A stretch of DNA of 64,000 bases from an uncultured Eubacteriales bacterium (GTDB lineage Bacteria > Bacillota > Clostridia > Christensenellales > Aristaeellaceae): the NCBI GenBank assembly GCA_900542445.1, contig UQNN01000007.1, forward strand, positions 1 to 64,000, given 5' to 3'. The position numbers were made by a program, and so were the translations under genes. Under the pieces are notes generated by a model. The model searched no databases, was not told the origin of the DNA, and saw only the letters and a list, made by a program, of their open reading frames with translations. Of the stretch, positions 1 through 7,610 are shown one piece after another. The first letter of the stretch is position 1, and each line of letters opens with the position of its first letter.

Positions 1-306
1 GTTCTGGATGCTGTTCATCCTGCGCACCCATTCCATTTGGTCGCGTGCTTTGAGTGCTTCGTCAACGCCTTCCACCCGCATCATCTGTGGCAGGAGGGTT
101 TCAAGGCGTTCCCGGCACTCGGCATCCACGCCGATAAGGTGTTCCGTCAGTTTTCCGGAAAGCAGCAGGGCATTGTACAGAATGGGCTTATGCTCTTTAA
201 GATAAGTCTTGCGCATCCTGCCGTATTTACCAAGCGCCACAGGCTCATCCGGGATGGTCAGGTCGGGAAGCAGGTAGTCGCCGCAGCGATGATAGGTTAG
301 TTTCAT
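1..306 (-). CDS. tnpV: TnpV family transposon-associated protein (3' part outside window)
   Basis: The reading frame stays open from an ATG at 306 to the window edge, giving 102 residues with no stop, so the C-terminus lies to the left. It begins MKLTYHRCGDYLLPDL and continues with a KYG-R-R-YL segment and a SGKL-EHL segment. These closely match the complete TnpV at 1194-1547, and the two are clearly paralogues. TnpV proteins accompany Tn4451-like and Tn1549-like elements of clostridia; their biochemical role is not known. A strong AAGGAGAT ribosome binding site sits upstream. Family assignment is by recognition and paralogy. Confidence 0.8.
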   Translation of the reverse strand, partial: MKLTYHRCGDYLLPDLTIPDEPVALGKYGRMRKTYLKEHKPILYNALLLSGKLTEHLIGVDAECRERLETLLPQMMRVEGVDEALKARDQMEWVRRMNSIQN

Positions 307-330
307 ACAAATCTCCTTTCAAACACAAAA

Positions 331-375
331 AAGCAGTTGTGGACTTGAAGATTTTTTCTTCTCCCATAACTGCTT
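331..375 (-). terminator. Hairpin between relaxase fragment and TnpV
   Basis: The arms GCAGTTGTGG and CCATAACTGC pair around a T/A-rich loop and are flanked by A and T runs on both sides, so the hairpin could terminate transcription in either direction. It lies between the truncated relaxase and the TnpV start. It could also be a structured leader of the TnpV gene. Confidence 0.5.
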
Positions 376-421
376 TTTGTATTCGGTTTTCGCGGAACGA
401 CATGCAGTTTAAGGAAGATGG

Positions 422-814
422 TTAAAACCTTCCTTTACATAATACATGCTGCACGTGCCGACGGTCATTGTGGGTAGCGACGAGAAAAGCATGTTCGCTC
501 TTCAGAAATCGGGACGCCAGTTCATAGCCGATTCGATTTGCTTCCTCTGGCGTTACTTCTCCCGGCTTGAAGGATTGACGCAGCTGATAGGCAATCACTT
601 CGTTGTGAATCCTCCTGCCGGTAATGGCTATATACTCATTCCTCGCAAGCAGAAATTCCTGGTCTGCTGTTTCCGGTGAACAGGCATATAATGAAATCAA
701 CTCGCCGCTATTCGTCTTTTCAGGATTCTCTATGTAATCCACCCGTGCTTTCAGGCACTGCGCTATGGTTTTCCCCTTATTGATGTGCATCGAGATGATC
801 CGAGTTATTGCCAT
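422..814 (-). pseudogene. Truncated MobA/VirD2-type relaxase, N-terminal fragment
   Basis: A 130-residue product starts at an ATG with a GGAGGAATGT leader and reads MAITRIISMHINKGKTI, then YIENPEKT and ATHNDRRHVQH, before a stop. This is the N-terminal part of relaxases of Tn1549-type elements, which normally run past 400 residues. The family carries the metal-binding histidine triad in a segment like ATH-D--H-H-H. Here the frame departs from the family exactly at that triad and stops seven residues later, so the protein cannot nick oriT. I infer a deletion or rearrangement, and the element has probably lost self-transfer unless a second relaxase lies outside the window. Confidence 0.75.
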
Positions 815-881
815 ACATTCCTCCATAAATAAGAAAAGCGGCAATCTGTGATGCACACAAACCGCCGCAGACAAGTGATTT

Positions 882-1172
882 TCAGCAAACCAGGCCCTCG
901 AAGAAACCGATGAGATGATCCAGAAGGTTCAGCAGAAGGGTGGCGATTGCAGGCAATCCAATGGGGCTTACCAGAAACGCGAGAACCATAAACGCGATCC
1001 CATTCCGCCAGTAGCCGATAAAGAACTCGATCACTGACAACAGTCCGAAGAGTGACACGGATAATCCCAGCACCGACGATGTAATAGAGGTCAGAAAAGC
1101 CGCCAGCCCAAGCATCAGGCGAATGGCCAGCATCACAGGGGCTAGAACAATTCTCAACGCAGTCTTCATCAT
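882..1172 (-). CDS. CD1845-like small membrane protein of conjugative elements
   Basis: A 96-residue protein, largely hydrophobic, with two to three predicted membrane segments, near residues 8-30, 34-54 and 58-80. The motif FLVSPIGLPA near residue 67 resembles the family seen beside relaxase genes in Tn916/Tn1549-type elements of Clostridioides (CD1845 family). Its function is unknown. It starts at tandem ATGs preceded by AGGAGG, 6 or 9 bases away, so either may serve. It lies immediately upstream of the relaxase fragment in the same direction, consistent with remains of a mobilisation operon. Confidence 0.65.
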   Translation of the reverse strand: MMKTALRIVLAPVMLAIRLMLGLAAFLTSITSSVLGLSVSLFGLLSVIEFFIGYWRNGIAFMVLAFLVSPIGLPAIATLLLNLLDHLIGFFEGLVC

Positions 1173-1193
1173 GGTGATCCTCCTGTGTCATCT

Positions 1194-1547
1194 TCAGGCG
1201 TAAATCAGCTCCGACAGGATCATCTCCTCGGCCTGCGCTTGCAGTGCGTTCATCCGCTGCACCCAAGCTAACTGATCCTGTGCTTTCAGTTCCTCCGTCA
1301 CGCTCGATTGCATCGACAGCTGGCTCATCAGGCTTTCGAGGCGGTTCTGTGCGGTCTGCTCGATCTCCTGAAGATGCTCCATCAGCTTTCCGCTGAGCAT
1401 CAATCTCGTGTACAGACCCGGGCGATTCTCCTCCAGATAGCGCTGTCTGAGCAGGCCATACTTGCCCAGCGGCAGTTTCTCCGCGTCGGTCAAGCCCAGG
1501 TCGGGCAGGAGGTAGTCTCCACAGCATTGGTATTTCAGTTCAATCAT
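1194..1547 (-). CDS. tnpV: TnpV family transposon-associated protein
   Basis: A complete 117-residue protein beginning MIELKYQCCGDYLLPDL and ending in an EEMILSELIYA-type tail. It parallels the partial TnpV at 1-306 along its length. An in-frame TTG lies six bases upstream, but only the ATG at 1547 sits at a good distance (8 bases) from AAAGGAG, so I chose the ATG. The role of TnpV is not established; it is a marker of mobilisable clostridial transposons. Two divergent paralogues within 1.5 kb around a broken relaxase suggest nested or recombined elements. Confidence 0.8.
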   Translation of the reverse strand: MIELKYQCCGDYLLPDLGLTDAEKLPLGKYGLLRQRYLEENRPGLYTRLMLSGKLMEHLQEIEQTAQNRLESLMSQLSMQSSVTEELKAQDQLAWVQRMNALQAQAEEMILSELIYA

Positions 1548-1660
1548 GGTCAAGGCTCCTTTCTGCTTTGCGTATTGTCGCTTTTCATGTCATGGCAAAT
1601 GATCGATGTTCATGCTGACTGCACCGCCAAGCTCCTTTCGGATTTCGTTTTTCTGCATTC

Positions 1661-1689
1661 ATCGTACTCTGAAAGAAAAGAACCGTCAA
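1661..1689 (-). promoter_or_regulatory. Sigma-A-type promoter upstream of the TnpV gene
   Basis: On the minus strand TTGACG and TACGAT are separated by 17 bases, about 110 bases before the TnpV start. It lies in the gap behind the HTH gene and could drive TnpV, the membrane protein and the relaxase fragment. Confidence 0.5.
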
Positions 1690-1704
1690 CGTTGTCAGGC
1701 TGTC

Positions 1705-2139
1705 TCAACTGCCGGCGTGCCCATCCTGCATCTGAAGCACGCTTTTCAGCTCCGCCAATGCAAGCGAATACCGGCGATAGACGCTGGAACGACTGAGATG
1801 AAGCTCATTTGCAATGGCTGACATCCGCTTGTTCTCCACGTGCCGCAGCTTCAAAACGTTGGCGTTCATCGCATCGTCCAGCCTTTGAAGAAGCGAACAA
1901 ACATGATCGCGCAAGTCACTGTATTCTCGTTCCGCTTCGGCATACGCCCGCTCGGCTTCCATCAAGCGGATAACGGCATTCTCATGGGAAGCAACGTCGC
2001 GCGTTCTTGAAACACATTCACCGCCCAGCACTGCCGAGGCTTTTGCCGCCGCTGTCCGGCAATAAGCCACCCGTTCCTCTGCAGCAATCAAGCGGCGTTC
2101 TGCAAACCGCAGCTCTCCCCAAAGCGCATCAACCGGCAT
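1705..2139 (-). CDS. Coiled-coil protein with C-terminal helix-turn-helix
   Basis: A 144-residue protein. The first 90 residues are charged and helical and probably form a coiled coil. The C-terminal part (MSAIANELHLSRSSVYRRYS) is a sigma-region-4-like helix-turn-helix. It resembles small phage/ICE regulators of the DUF1492/ArpU type, which activate late or transfer genes, but I cannot assign a specific family. The ATG at 2139 overlaps the stop of the previous gene as TGATG and lies 7 bases from GGAGG, indicating translational coupling. Confidence 0.6.
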   Translation of the reverse strand: MPVDALWGELRFAERRLIAAEERVAYCRTAAAKASAVLGGECVSRTRDVASHENAVIRLMEAERAYAEAEREYSDLRDHVCSLLQRLDDAMNANVLKLRHVENKRMSAIANELHLSRSSVYRRYSLALAELKSVLQMQDGHAGS

Positions 2140-2447
2140 CACATCGCCTCCTTTTGCAGTCTATCCATCAGATCGTATCCATCCAAATCCGATAAAGTAC
2201 CAAACCATCTGGAGCAGAAGAATCCACGTGCGGCAACCTGCTCTTCTTCGTATCGCTGCAGGCGCTGTGCCTGAAAGGTCAATTCGGACAGGGTCATTTT
2301 CCTTGCTCTCTTGAGGCGTCCACGGATTCGCCTGATCATCCGGGTACGATTTCGGTAATCCTTGACCGCCTGAATGATGATAGCGTCGGCCAGCGCCTGC
2401 CACGGGTTTTCTTCCCCCTTAACACTGCTGGTTTTCCTGATAGCCAA
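2139..2447 (-). CDS. Small basic conserved element protein, unknown function
   Basis: A 102-residue protein with a very basic centre (RIRGRLKRARK) and a charged helical C-terminal half. I do not recognise the family. The start is a TTG with GGAGG seven bases upstream. It overlaps the preceding small ORF by 29 bases and is coupled to the following HTH gene, so the three form one translated unit within the element. Confidence 0.5.
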   Translation of the reverse strand: MAIRKTSSVKGEENPWQALADAIIIQAVKDYRNRTRMIRRIRGRLKRARKMTLSELTFQAQRLQRYEEEQVAARGFFCSRWFGTLSDLDGYDLMDRLQKEAM

Positions 2448-2619
2448 TGCAATTCCTCCCGTGATCGGCTGGACAAAGAAACGCCGGATTCGTCCACGCC
2501 AGCCTGTATTCCATCGCTTTCATCCGTTTCGCTTGGGCATGAAGCTGTTCCTCACGCGCAATGCGGGCCAGTGCTTTCCCAGCTGTCGGGTCAGCATAGC
2601 ATTCCTGATTTCTGTACAC
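2419..2619 (-). CDS. Small element protein with YADPTAGKAL motif, unknown function
   Basis: A 66-residue product begins with GTG and reads VYRNQECYADPTAGKALA, a pattern I associate with short conserved proteins next to replication modules in clostridial integrative elements. The GTG has AGGAGG seven bases upstream, whereas the longer in-frame start has no such signal, so I chose the GTG. The C-terminal 30 residues carry several Cys and His but no clear zinc motif. No function can be given. Confidence 0.45.
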   Translation of the reverse strand: MYRNQECYADPTAGKALARIAREEQLHAQAKRMKAMEYRLAWTNPAFLCPADHGRNCIGYQENQQC

Positions 2620-2717
2620 TTTGTGCCTCCTGATATGAAGTCGTTGACTGTTCTGCTCAACACGCATTCCACGACCAGCTATGGGCGAATGCCTGCCAGC
2701 AAGTTCTTTGCATGGGA

Positions 2718-3629
2718 TTACAAAATCCCGGCACTTCGCACCTCTGCGTCGAAGTAATTGCTCATCGTCGTTGGCGCATGATAGAGCATGGTCATCAGGT
2801 ACTGCCGGATATTGCGCACCTCCGTGTGCTTTTTATCAAGGCTCAGAAAGACGTACTCGATGTGATGATAACTCAGCTTTTTGAACCGGCTCTTGACCAC
2901 CTCGGCGGGGTAATTCTCTCCTGCGACCTTGATATACGGTTTGCGGCTGCACAGCGTCTCCGTCATGATCTCCACGATTTCGTCCAGACGTTCATGGTCG
3001 TATGGCGTATCAAGCGCGTCATATTCGATCTGTTCCTTGACCTCGGCGAGCGTTCTCCGGTACTCCCTTGCATCCATCTGATCCATATCGTTCATGCCCG
3101 TATCGGCTTGCTGGGCCCTTTGTCTTTGGATCATGATTGGATTAGGATTTGATTTTTGGGTATTTGATTCATACGTATTGGATACCTGAGTATTTAATTG
3201 CGCAGGGTTTTCCGTATCCGGCGCATCCGTTCGCGGTGTTGCCGTATCCGGGGAAACCATATACGGGTTTTCCGTACATGGTGAATCCGTATCCGGCCCA
3301 TCCGTGCCCTGCGAGACCTTATCCGGCGAATCCGCTTCCGTTTCCTTGCACGGGCTCTCATAGACGACATACTCCGTATCGGAGATGCGCCCGCTTTTGT
3401 CGCGCAGTCGATGACGGGAGAGATACCCGGCACTCTCCAGCTCGCGCAGGGCTGCGCCGATGCTGTCCACGCCCTCCTTGCAGATGGCGGCCAGCCCGCG
3501 CGTCGTGTAGTTCCAGTCCTCTGGCAGGGACAGCAGACCTTTGGCCTTTAGGGTGAGGTTCTTGTCCCGGAGGTGGTAATTGCTCATCACGGTGTAGTCC
3601 CGTGTCTTGGCTACGCGAAAAATCGCCAT
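2718..3629 (-). CDS. DUF6017 replication-initiator-like protein of an integrative element
   Basis: A 303-residue protein. Residues 1-100 read MAIFRVAKTRDYTVMSN, then a LPEDWNYTTRGLA winged-helix segment typical of RepA_N-like DNA-binding proteins. Residues about 105-170 are a low-complexity linker of repeated D/E-S/T-P units (SPDT, TENP). The C-terminal 110 residues match DUF6017 (YHHIEYV and TMLYHAPTTM segments). Such proteins sit beside parAB in Tn1549-type elements and are thought to act in replication or maintenance. The ATG at 3629 has AGAAGG eight bases upstream; the frame extends further upstream without a better start. Confidence 0.65.
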   Translation of the reverse strand: MAIFRVAKTRDYTVMSNYHLRDKNLTLKAKGLLSLPEDWNYTTRGLAAICKEGVDSIGAALRELESAGYLSRHRLRDKSGRISDTEYVVYESPCKETEADSPDKVSQGTDGPDTDSPCTENPYMVSPDTATPRTDAPDTENPAQLNTQVSNTYESNTQKSNPNPIMIQRQRAQQADTGMNDMDQMDAREYRRTLAEVKEQIEYDALDTPYDHERLDEIVEIMTETLCSRKPYIKVAGENYPAEVVKSRFKKLSYHHIEYVFLSLDKKHTEVRNIRQYLMTMLYHAPTTMSNYFDAEVRSAGIL

Positions 3630-4018
3630 GATTTCAACCTTCTTTCTGCGGCCTGTAGCCGCCTTCACATCTAAGCAGCGCAGCAATTCCTGCAGCTCCG
3701 GCTGACGGGGCGAATTGCCCGCAGCTTTTTGAACATCAAAAATACGCCCTTGATGAAAGGACGTTCGAGATACAACAGGTGAGATGAATCGTCGCTACGA
3801 GTATTGAGAATTGGAAGAGAATGCTTTTGCGATTGCTTCAATCGCTTTGATTTCTGATGTTTTCCTTCAAATACCGCTTCATCAGAGACGTGCAGAAATA
3901 TGGAAAGGCATCGTCTACAACACATTTTCAAAAAAATGAGCGAATCATTGCACTGAAATACGTTTTTTAGAGCGAATGCGAAATCATCCGCTGCAAAAAA
4001 GAGCGAATGAGCAGTAGG
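3630..4018. other. 389-base gap between DUF6017 gene and parB
   Basis: No convincing gene. A short minus-strand reading frame (3671-3931) has no ribosome binding site or recognisable sequence. The DUF6017 frame continues upstream here as readable peptide (for example NSPRQPELQELL) without a start, perhaps a remnant of a lost neighbouring gene. The base composition is more AT-rich than the flanks. Confidence 0.4.
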
Positions 4019-4948
4019 TTATCGCTCCTGCGACTGCTGGCGGCGGCGGTGCCAGCCTTCCAGCAGCTTGAGGATGGTCTGTTCCATCTGACGGGGTGTG
4101 TACGACTTGGGGAAATACTTGCGCAGCGTGTCGCCAGTGAGCGTCACCCGATCCATATCGGTCTTCTTCTCCTCAGAGAGAATGGCGCGCATCATGTCGG
4201 GCGACAGCGTGCCCTCCTGACTAAAGCGTTTGAGGCGCTGCGCTTGCGAGAGCGAGGGCGTGGCCTGTTCACTGTCCATCGCCTCTATCAGTGCAGTCTG
4301 TTCCTCCGGCTTCAGGTAGGACAGCTCGACGGCAGGGTTGAACGCTATTTTCTTTGCGTCCACCATGTCAAGGAGATCGGGAACAAGCTCGGTAAGACGG
4401 ATGTAGCGCTGAACCTGATTTCTGCTTGTTCCACTCTGTTCTGCTAGAATTTCATCTGTTCGCATCAACTTCGTCCCAAGTTGGGACGAAGTTAAGCCCG
4501 CACGTTTTCCTTGGTGATTCAAGGCTTCCAGCTTCATTTTATATGCAAAAGCCCGCTCACTGGGGAGCAGGCTTTCGCGCTGGATATTCGAATCCACCAT
4601 GATGATCGTCGAGGCATCGTCGTCAAGATTGCGGACAATAACCGGCATGGTGTCAAGCCCCGCCAGCTCGCAGCCGCGCTTGCGACGGTGTCCGGCAATC
4701 AGCTCATAGCCGCCGTCCGGACGGGGACGGGCAATCGCCGGGACGAGCACACCATGCTCACGGATGCTGTCCGCGGTGTCAAGCATACGCTCGTCGTCTA
4801 CTACCTTGAACGGATGATTAGGAAAAGGGTGCAGCTCCGAAAGGAGAATCTCCTGCACCTTCTCGCGCTGCTCATCCGCGCGGCTCTCCTCGGTGGAGAA
4901 CAGGTCATCGACCGAGGTCAGCCTGATGTTTTTCGCGCTGCTTTTCAA
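4019..4948 (-). CDS. parB: ParB/Noc-family partition protein
   Basis: A 309-residue ParB-like DNA-binding protein, probably partnering ParA in maintenance of the excised element. The N-domain contains IREHGVLVPAIARP and AGHRRKRGCELAG, the ParB box II arginine patch that binds CTP in this family. It is followed by ERAFAYKMKLEAL and a KorB-like HTH (EQSGTSRNQVQRYIRLTEL). The start is a TTG with GGAGG nine bases upstream, inside the parA C-terminus, so the genes overlap by 44 bases and are coupled. A perfect 27-bp palindrome lies within the gene. Confidence 0.85.
   Translation of the reverse strand: MKSSAKNIRLTSVDDLFSTEESRADEQREKVQEILLSELHPFPNHPFKVVDDERMLDTADSIREHGVLVPAIARPRPDGGYELIAGHRRKRGCELAGLDTMPVIVRNLDDDASTIIMVDSNIQRESLLPSERAFAYKMKLEALNHQGKRAGLTSSQLGTKLMRTDEILAEQSGTSRNQVQRYIRLTELVPDLLDMVDAKKIAFNPAVELSYLKPEEQTALIEAMDSEQATPSLSQAQRLKRFSQEGTLSPDMMRAILSEEKKTDMDRVTLTGDTLRKYFPKSYTPRQMEQTILKLLEGWHRRRQQSQER
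4467..4493. repeat. Perfect 27-bp palindrome inside parB
   Basis: The arms AACTTCGTCCCAA and its exact complement flank a single central G. It falls in the sequence encoding SSQLGTK between the N-domain and the HTH. A dyad this perfect inside coding sequence suggests a DNA site, for example a parS-like or operator site; this is inference. Confidence 0.6.
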
Positions 4949-5726
4949 TGCGCATCACCTCCTTCGTCAGCGCATGGTATGTCTCTGCCACCTTACCCTT
5001 CGGATCGTGCGCGAAGATGCTCTTGCCCTCCGCGCTGATCTCCGCCGCGCGGACGGAGTGCGGGATGTCAGTAGCAAACACCCTGATTTTACTGCCATAG
5101 GTTTCGCGCAGCAGGGCGCTGATCTCACGGGCATAGTTGGTGCGGCTGTCCACCATCGTCAGCAGGATGCCGTCGATGGCGAGCTTCGGGTTGAGCTGCC
5201 TGCGCACCTTCGAGACGGTTTGCAGAAGCTGTTCCAAGCCCTTGGCAGACAGGTACTGCGCCTGCACGAGGATGAGCACCCTGTCCGACGCAGCGAGTGC
5301 GTTAACGGTAAGCATCCCCAGCGAGGGCATACAGTCGATGAGGATGTGGCTGTACTGCCGCTTCACGCCGTCTAGCACCTGCCGCAGCACGGTTTCCCGG
5401 CTCATGGCGTTCACGAGGGATACCTCCATGCCGGACAGCTCGATGCTGGCAGGAAGAATGTCCACGCCCTCCGCGTGGTGGAGTATCGCTTCCTCCGCAT
5501 GGATCGGCTCGTCCATGAGCGCGCGCCCCATGAGCGTGGACAGCGTGACGGGCAGCGCGTCCGGCTGGGGCCAGCCGAGACTGATTGTCAAACTGGCCTG
5601 TGGGTCGCAGTCTACTAGCAGAACGTGCTTGCCCTCCTGCGCAAGCCCGATGCCCAGGTTGGCACAGGTGGTCGTCTTGCCGACGCCGCCCTTCTGGTTG
5701 GCGATAGATAGAATGGTTGGTTGCAA
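4905..5726 (-). CDS. parA: ParA-family partition ATPase
   Basis: A 273-residue ParA/Soj-type ATPase. The deviant Walker A motif KGGVGKTT follows ILSIANQ near the N-terminus; then come LLVDCDPQASLT and HILIDCMPSLG (Walker B region). The longest frame begins at a TTG that forms part of the GGAGGTG ribosome binding site. The next TTG (5726), eight bases past GGAGG, gives MQPTILSIANQ and is the likely start. Length and motifs are normal for the family. It is co-translated with parB and would use it as DNA adaptor. Confidence 0.88.
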   Translation of the reverse strand: MQPTILSIANQKGGVGKTTTCANLGIGLAQEGKHVLLVDCDPQASLTISLGWPQPDALPVTLSTLMGRALMDEPIHAEEAILHHAEGVDILPASIELSGMEVSLVNAMSRETVLRQVLDGVKRQYSHILIDCMPSLGMLTVNALAASDRVLILVQAQYLSAKGLEQLLQTVSKVRRQLNPKLAIDGILLTMVDSRTNYAREISALLRETYGSKIRVFATDIPHSVRAAEISAEGKSIFAHDPKGKVAETYHALTKEVMRIEKQREKHQADLGR

Positions 5727-5949
5727 AAAAGTCACCTCCAAAAAGTCTCGAGTATGTAAAGGGAACGGGCTGCTCCCTATACTGCAGGGTTGTGTACGCG
5801 GGCTTCAAACCGCGCACGGCATTCCGGGAAGATGCTGTCGTTTCCGCAATCACAATGGTTCTTGCGGTTTTTGCATCATGAGTTCAAGGAAAATCACAGT
5901 GTATAAGACTCATCGCGATCCGTGAACCGTAAGTATCTACAAATCCGTA

Positions 5950-5979
5950 TTGACAGGAATACTTCTTTAGAAGTACAAT
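5950..5979 (+). promoter_or_regulatory. Promoter with embedded dyad operator for the DUF3990/HTH pair
   Basis: TTGACA and TACAAT are separated by 18 bases, 41 bases before the GTG of the DUF3990 gene. Between the boxes lies the exact inverted repeat TACTTC-TTTA-GAAGTA (5960-5975). A repressor bound there would block RNA polymerase, and the HTH protein of the same operon is the obvious candidate. Confidence 0.7.
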
Positions 5980-6019
5980 TAGGCTAAGAAGGGTTCAGCT
6001 TCAAATTGGAGGGATAGGC

Positions 6020-6697
6020 GTGAGTGTCATGACACTGTATCATGGTTCATCGGAAATCATCCGTCAGCCGGTTTATGGAAAAGGCAAAGCATATAATGAC
6101 TATGGCACCGGCTTCTACTGCACGGAGCACCTGGAGCTGGCCAAGGAGTGGGCCTGTACGGAGAACGTGGACGGCTACGCCAACCGCTACGAGCTCGACG
6201 CCTCTGGGTTTTCAATTCTGAATCTGTCCTCCGGCGAATACACCATCCTCCATTGGCTTGCCCTGCTGGTGGAATACCGCCAGCTGCGCATCTCTACCCC
6301 GGTGATGCGGCGCGGCGTCGCTTGGCTGCGGGAGCATTTTCTGCTCGATCTTGCGCCTTTTGACGTGATCATCGGCTATCGTGCGGATGATTCGTATTTC
6401 TCCTTCGCGCGGGCGTTTGTGAACAACGAAATCTCCCTGTTTCAGCTATCCCGCGCCATGCGTTTGGGCAAGCTGGGAGAACAGGTTGTCCTCAAAAGCC
6501 CGGCAGCCTTTGAACGCATCCGTTTCATGGGGTATGAAGTTGCGGACAACACCGTGTATTACGCAAAACGCAAGGCCCGTGATGACGACGCCAGGGTATC
6601 CTACCGTGCCGAGCTTGAGCTGGACGACCTGAACGGCCTGTTCATGCGTGACATCATCCGTGAGGAGGTGCAGCCCAATGATCCGCGCCTACGATAA
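6020..6697 (+). CDS. DUF3990 protein, putative ADP-ribosyltransferase-like toxin
   Basis: A 225-residue protein starting LYHGSSEIIRQP and continuing YNDYGTGFYCTEHLELAKEWA, the signature of DUF3990. This family is related to the ADP-ribosyltransferase fold: H-G-S near the N-terminus, then G-x-G-F-Y with a following E/AKEWA helix. The start is a GTG preceded by GGAGGG. The last 20 bases overlap the downstream HTH gene. DUF3990 genes are often paired with small regulators in a toxin-antitoxin-like arrangement; toxicity here is inferred from family and layout, not shown. Confidence 0.7.
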   Translation: MSVMTLYHGSSEIIRQPVYGKGKAYNDYGTGFYCTEHLELAKEWACTENVDGYANRYELDASGFSILNLSSGEYTILHWLALLVEYRQLRISTPVMRRGVAWLREHFLLDLAPFDVIIGYRADDSYFSFARAFVNNEISLFQLSRAMRLGKLGEQVVLKSPAAFERIRFMGYEVADNTVYYAKRKARDDDARVSYRAELELDDLNGLFMRDIIREEVQPNDPRLR

Positions 6698-7340
6698 GGA
6701 ATACCTCGACGATGCCATGAGCTGCCTGGGCGAAGCGATGGATTATGCCTCGCAAGCATGTGGGATGGACATGGACGGTTTTCTGGAGCTGTTCATTGTA
6801 AGCGGTCTGGCCGATCAGTTTGCCGTGGGCGTACCCAGGGTCGTCTCCGGCATGTCGGGAACAGAGCTGGTCATGGAAGTGCTCAGCAGAGCGGGAATGG
6901 AATGCACGTTTCCTGCGCCGCGAATCGACTATGACTGTTCCTCTGCATATTGGTGCGGCTGGATTCTGGCGTACTATCAGTGGTATACCCTTCGCAGCTT
7001 CCGCGAAATTCATCAGTTCATCACCATGCGGGACATTGAAAAGCTGTACCCGACGCTGCACGAGGCTTCGGAGCAGAAATTTGTGGATACCGTCAACCGA
7101 ATCATCCAAAAGAAAAATCCGCCGACCCGTTTGCAGGTACAGCGGAAGATATGCGGTTATACGCAGCGGGAGCTGGCGGAAAAGACAGGCGTCAATCTGC
7201 GCACGCTTCAGCAGTATGAGAACCGTTCAAAGGACATTGGCAAGGCTGCAGGGAGCACTCTGTTGGCGCTCTCAAGGGTGATGGGGTGCAGGATGGAGGA
7301 TTTGCTGGAATACAACGAAAGAGTAGAAGGAACAACGTAA
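6678..7340 (+). CDS. HTH (XRE) protein, putative antitoxin/autorepressor
   Basis: A 220-residue protein. Residues 1-150 are a helical domain I do not recognise (FLELFIVSGLADQF, AYWCGWILAYYQWYT). The C-terminal 65 residues form an XRE helix-turn-helix (YTQRELAEKTGVNLRTLQQYENR). The ATG at 6678 lies seven bases from GAGGAGGTG and within the end of the DUF3990 gene, so translation is coupled. It probably neutralises the DUF3990 protein with its N-terminal domain and represses the shared promoter at the TACTTC dyad. N-terminal recognition domain plus C-terminal HTH is a common antitoxin layout. Confidence 0.65.
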   Translation: MIRAYDKEYLDDAMSCLGEAMDYASQACGMDMDGFLELFIVSGLADQFAVGVPRVVSGMSGTELVMEVLSRAGMECTFPAPRIDYDCSSAYWCGWILAYYQWYTLRSFREIHQFITMRDIEKLYPTLHEASEQKFVDTVNRIIQKKNPPTRLQVQRKICGYTQRELAEKTGVNLRTLQQYENRSKDIGKAAGSTLLALSRVMGCRMEDLLEYNERVEGTT

Positions 7341-7610
7341 GAGATTATCCCGAACAAGGATGCCAACTTCAGTTGTCTACCAGTGTATTGGTCAGAACTC
7401 GCTGTCATCGCATGTTAACCGGAAACTCATACTTAATTAAGAAAACTTGGTAGTTAAAGAGTTACTTATCCTGCCCTTAACTATATGAGGCGTTTATGCG
7501 TATTGCAGAGATGATAAATTGCTTTCTCAAGTCCGCCTATTCCACGAATTAACAATCGATCAATTACGGTATTTTTCCACATTTTTTAGCAGATTAAGGA
7601 GGAGTTTATT

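Noticed and set aside
805..1527. 240-codon minus-strand frame across the TnpV and membrane-protein genes
   Set aside because: Overlaps two better-supported genes in other frames, has no ribosome binding site and no recognisable sequence.
3671..3931. 86-codon minus-strand frame upstream of the DUF6017 gene
   Set aside because: No ribosome binding site, unusual Cys/Arg composition and overlap with another readable frame; likely chance.
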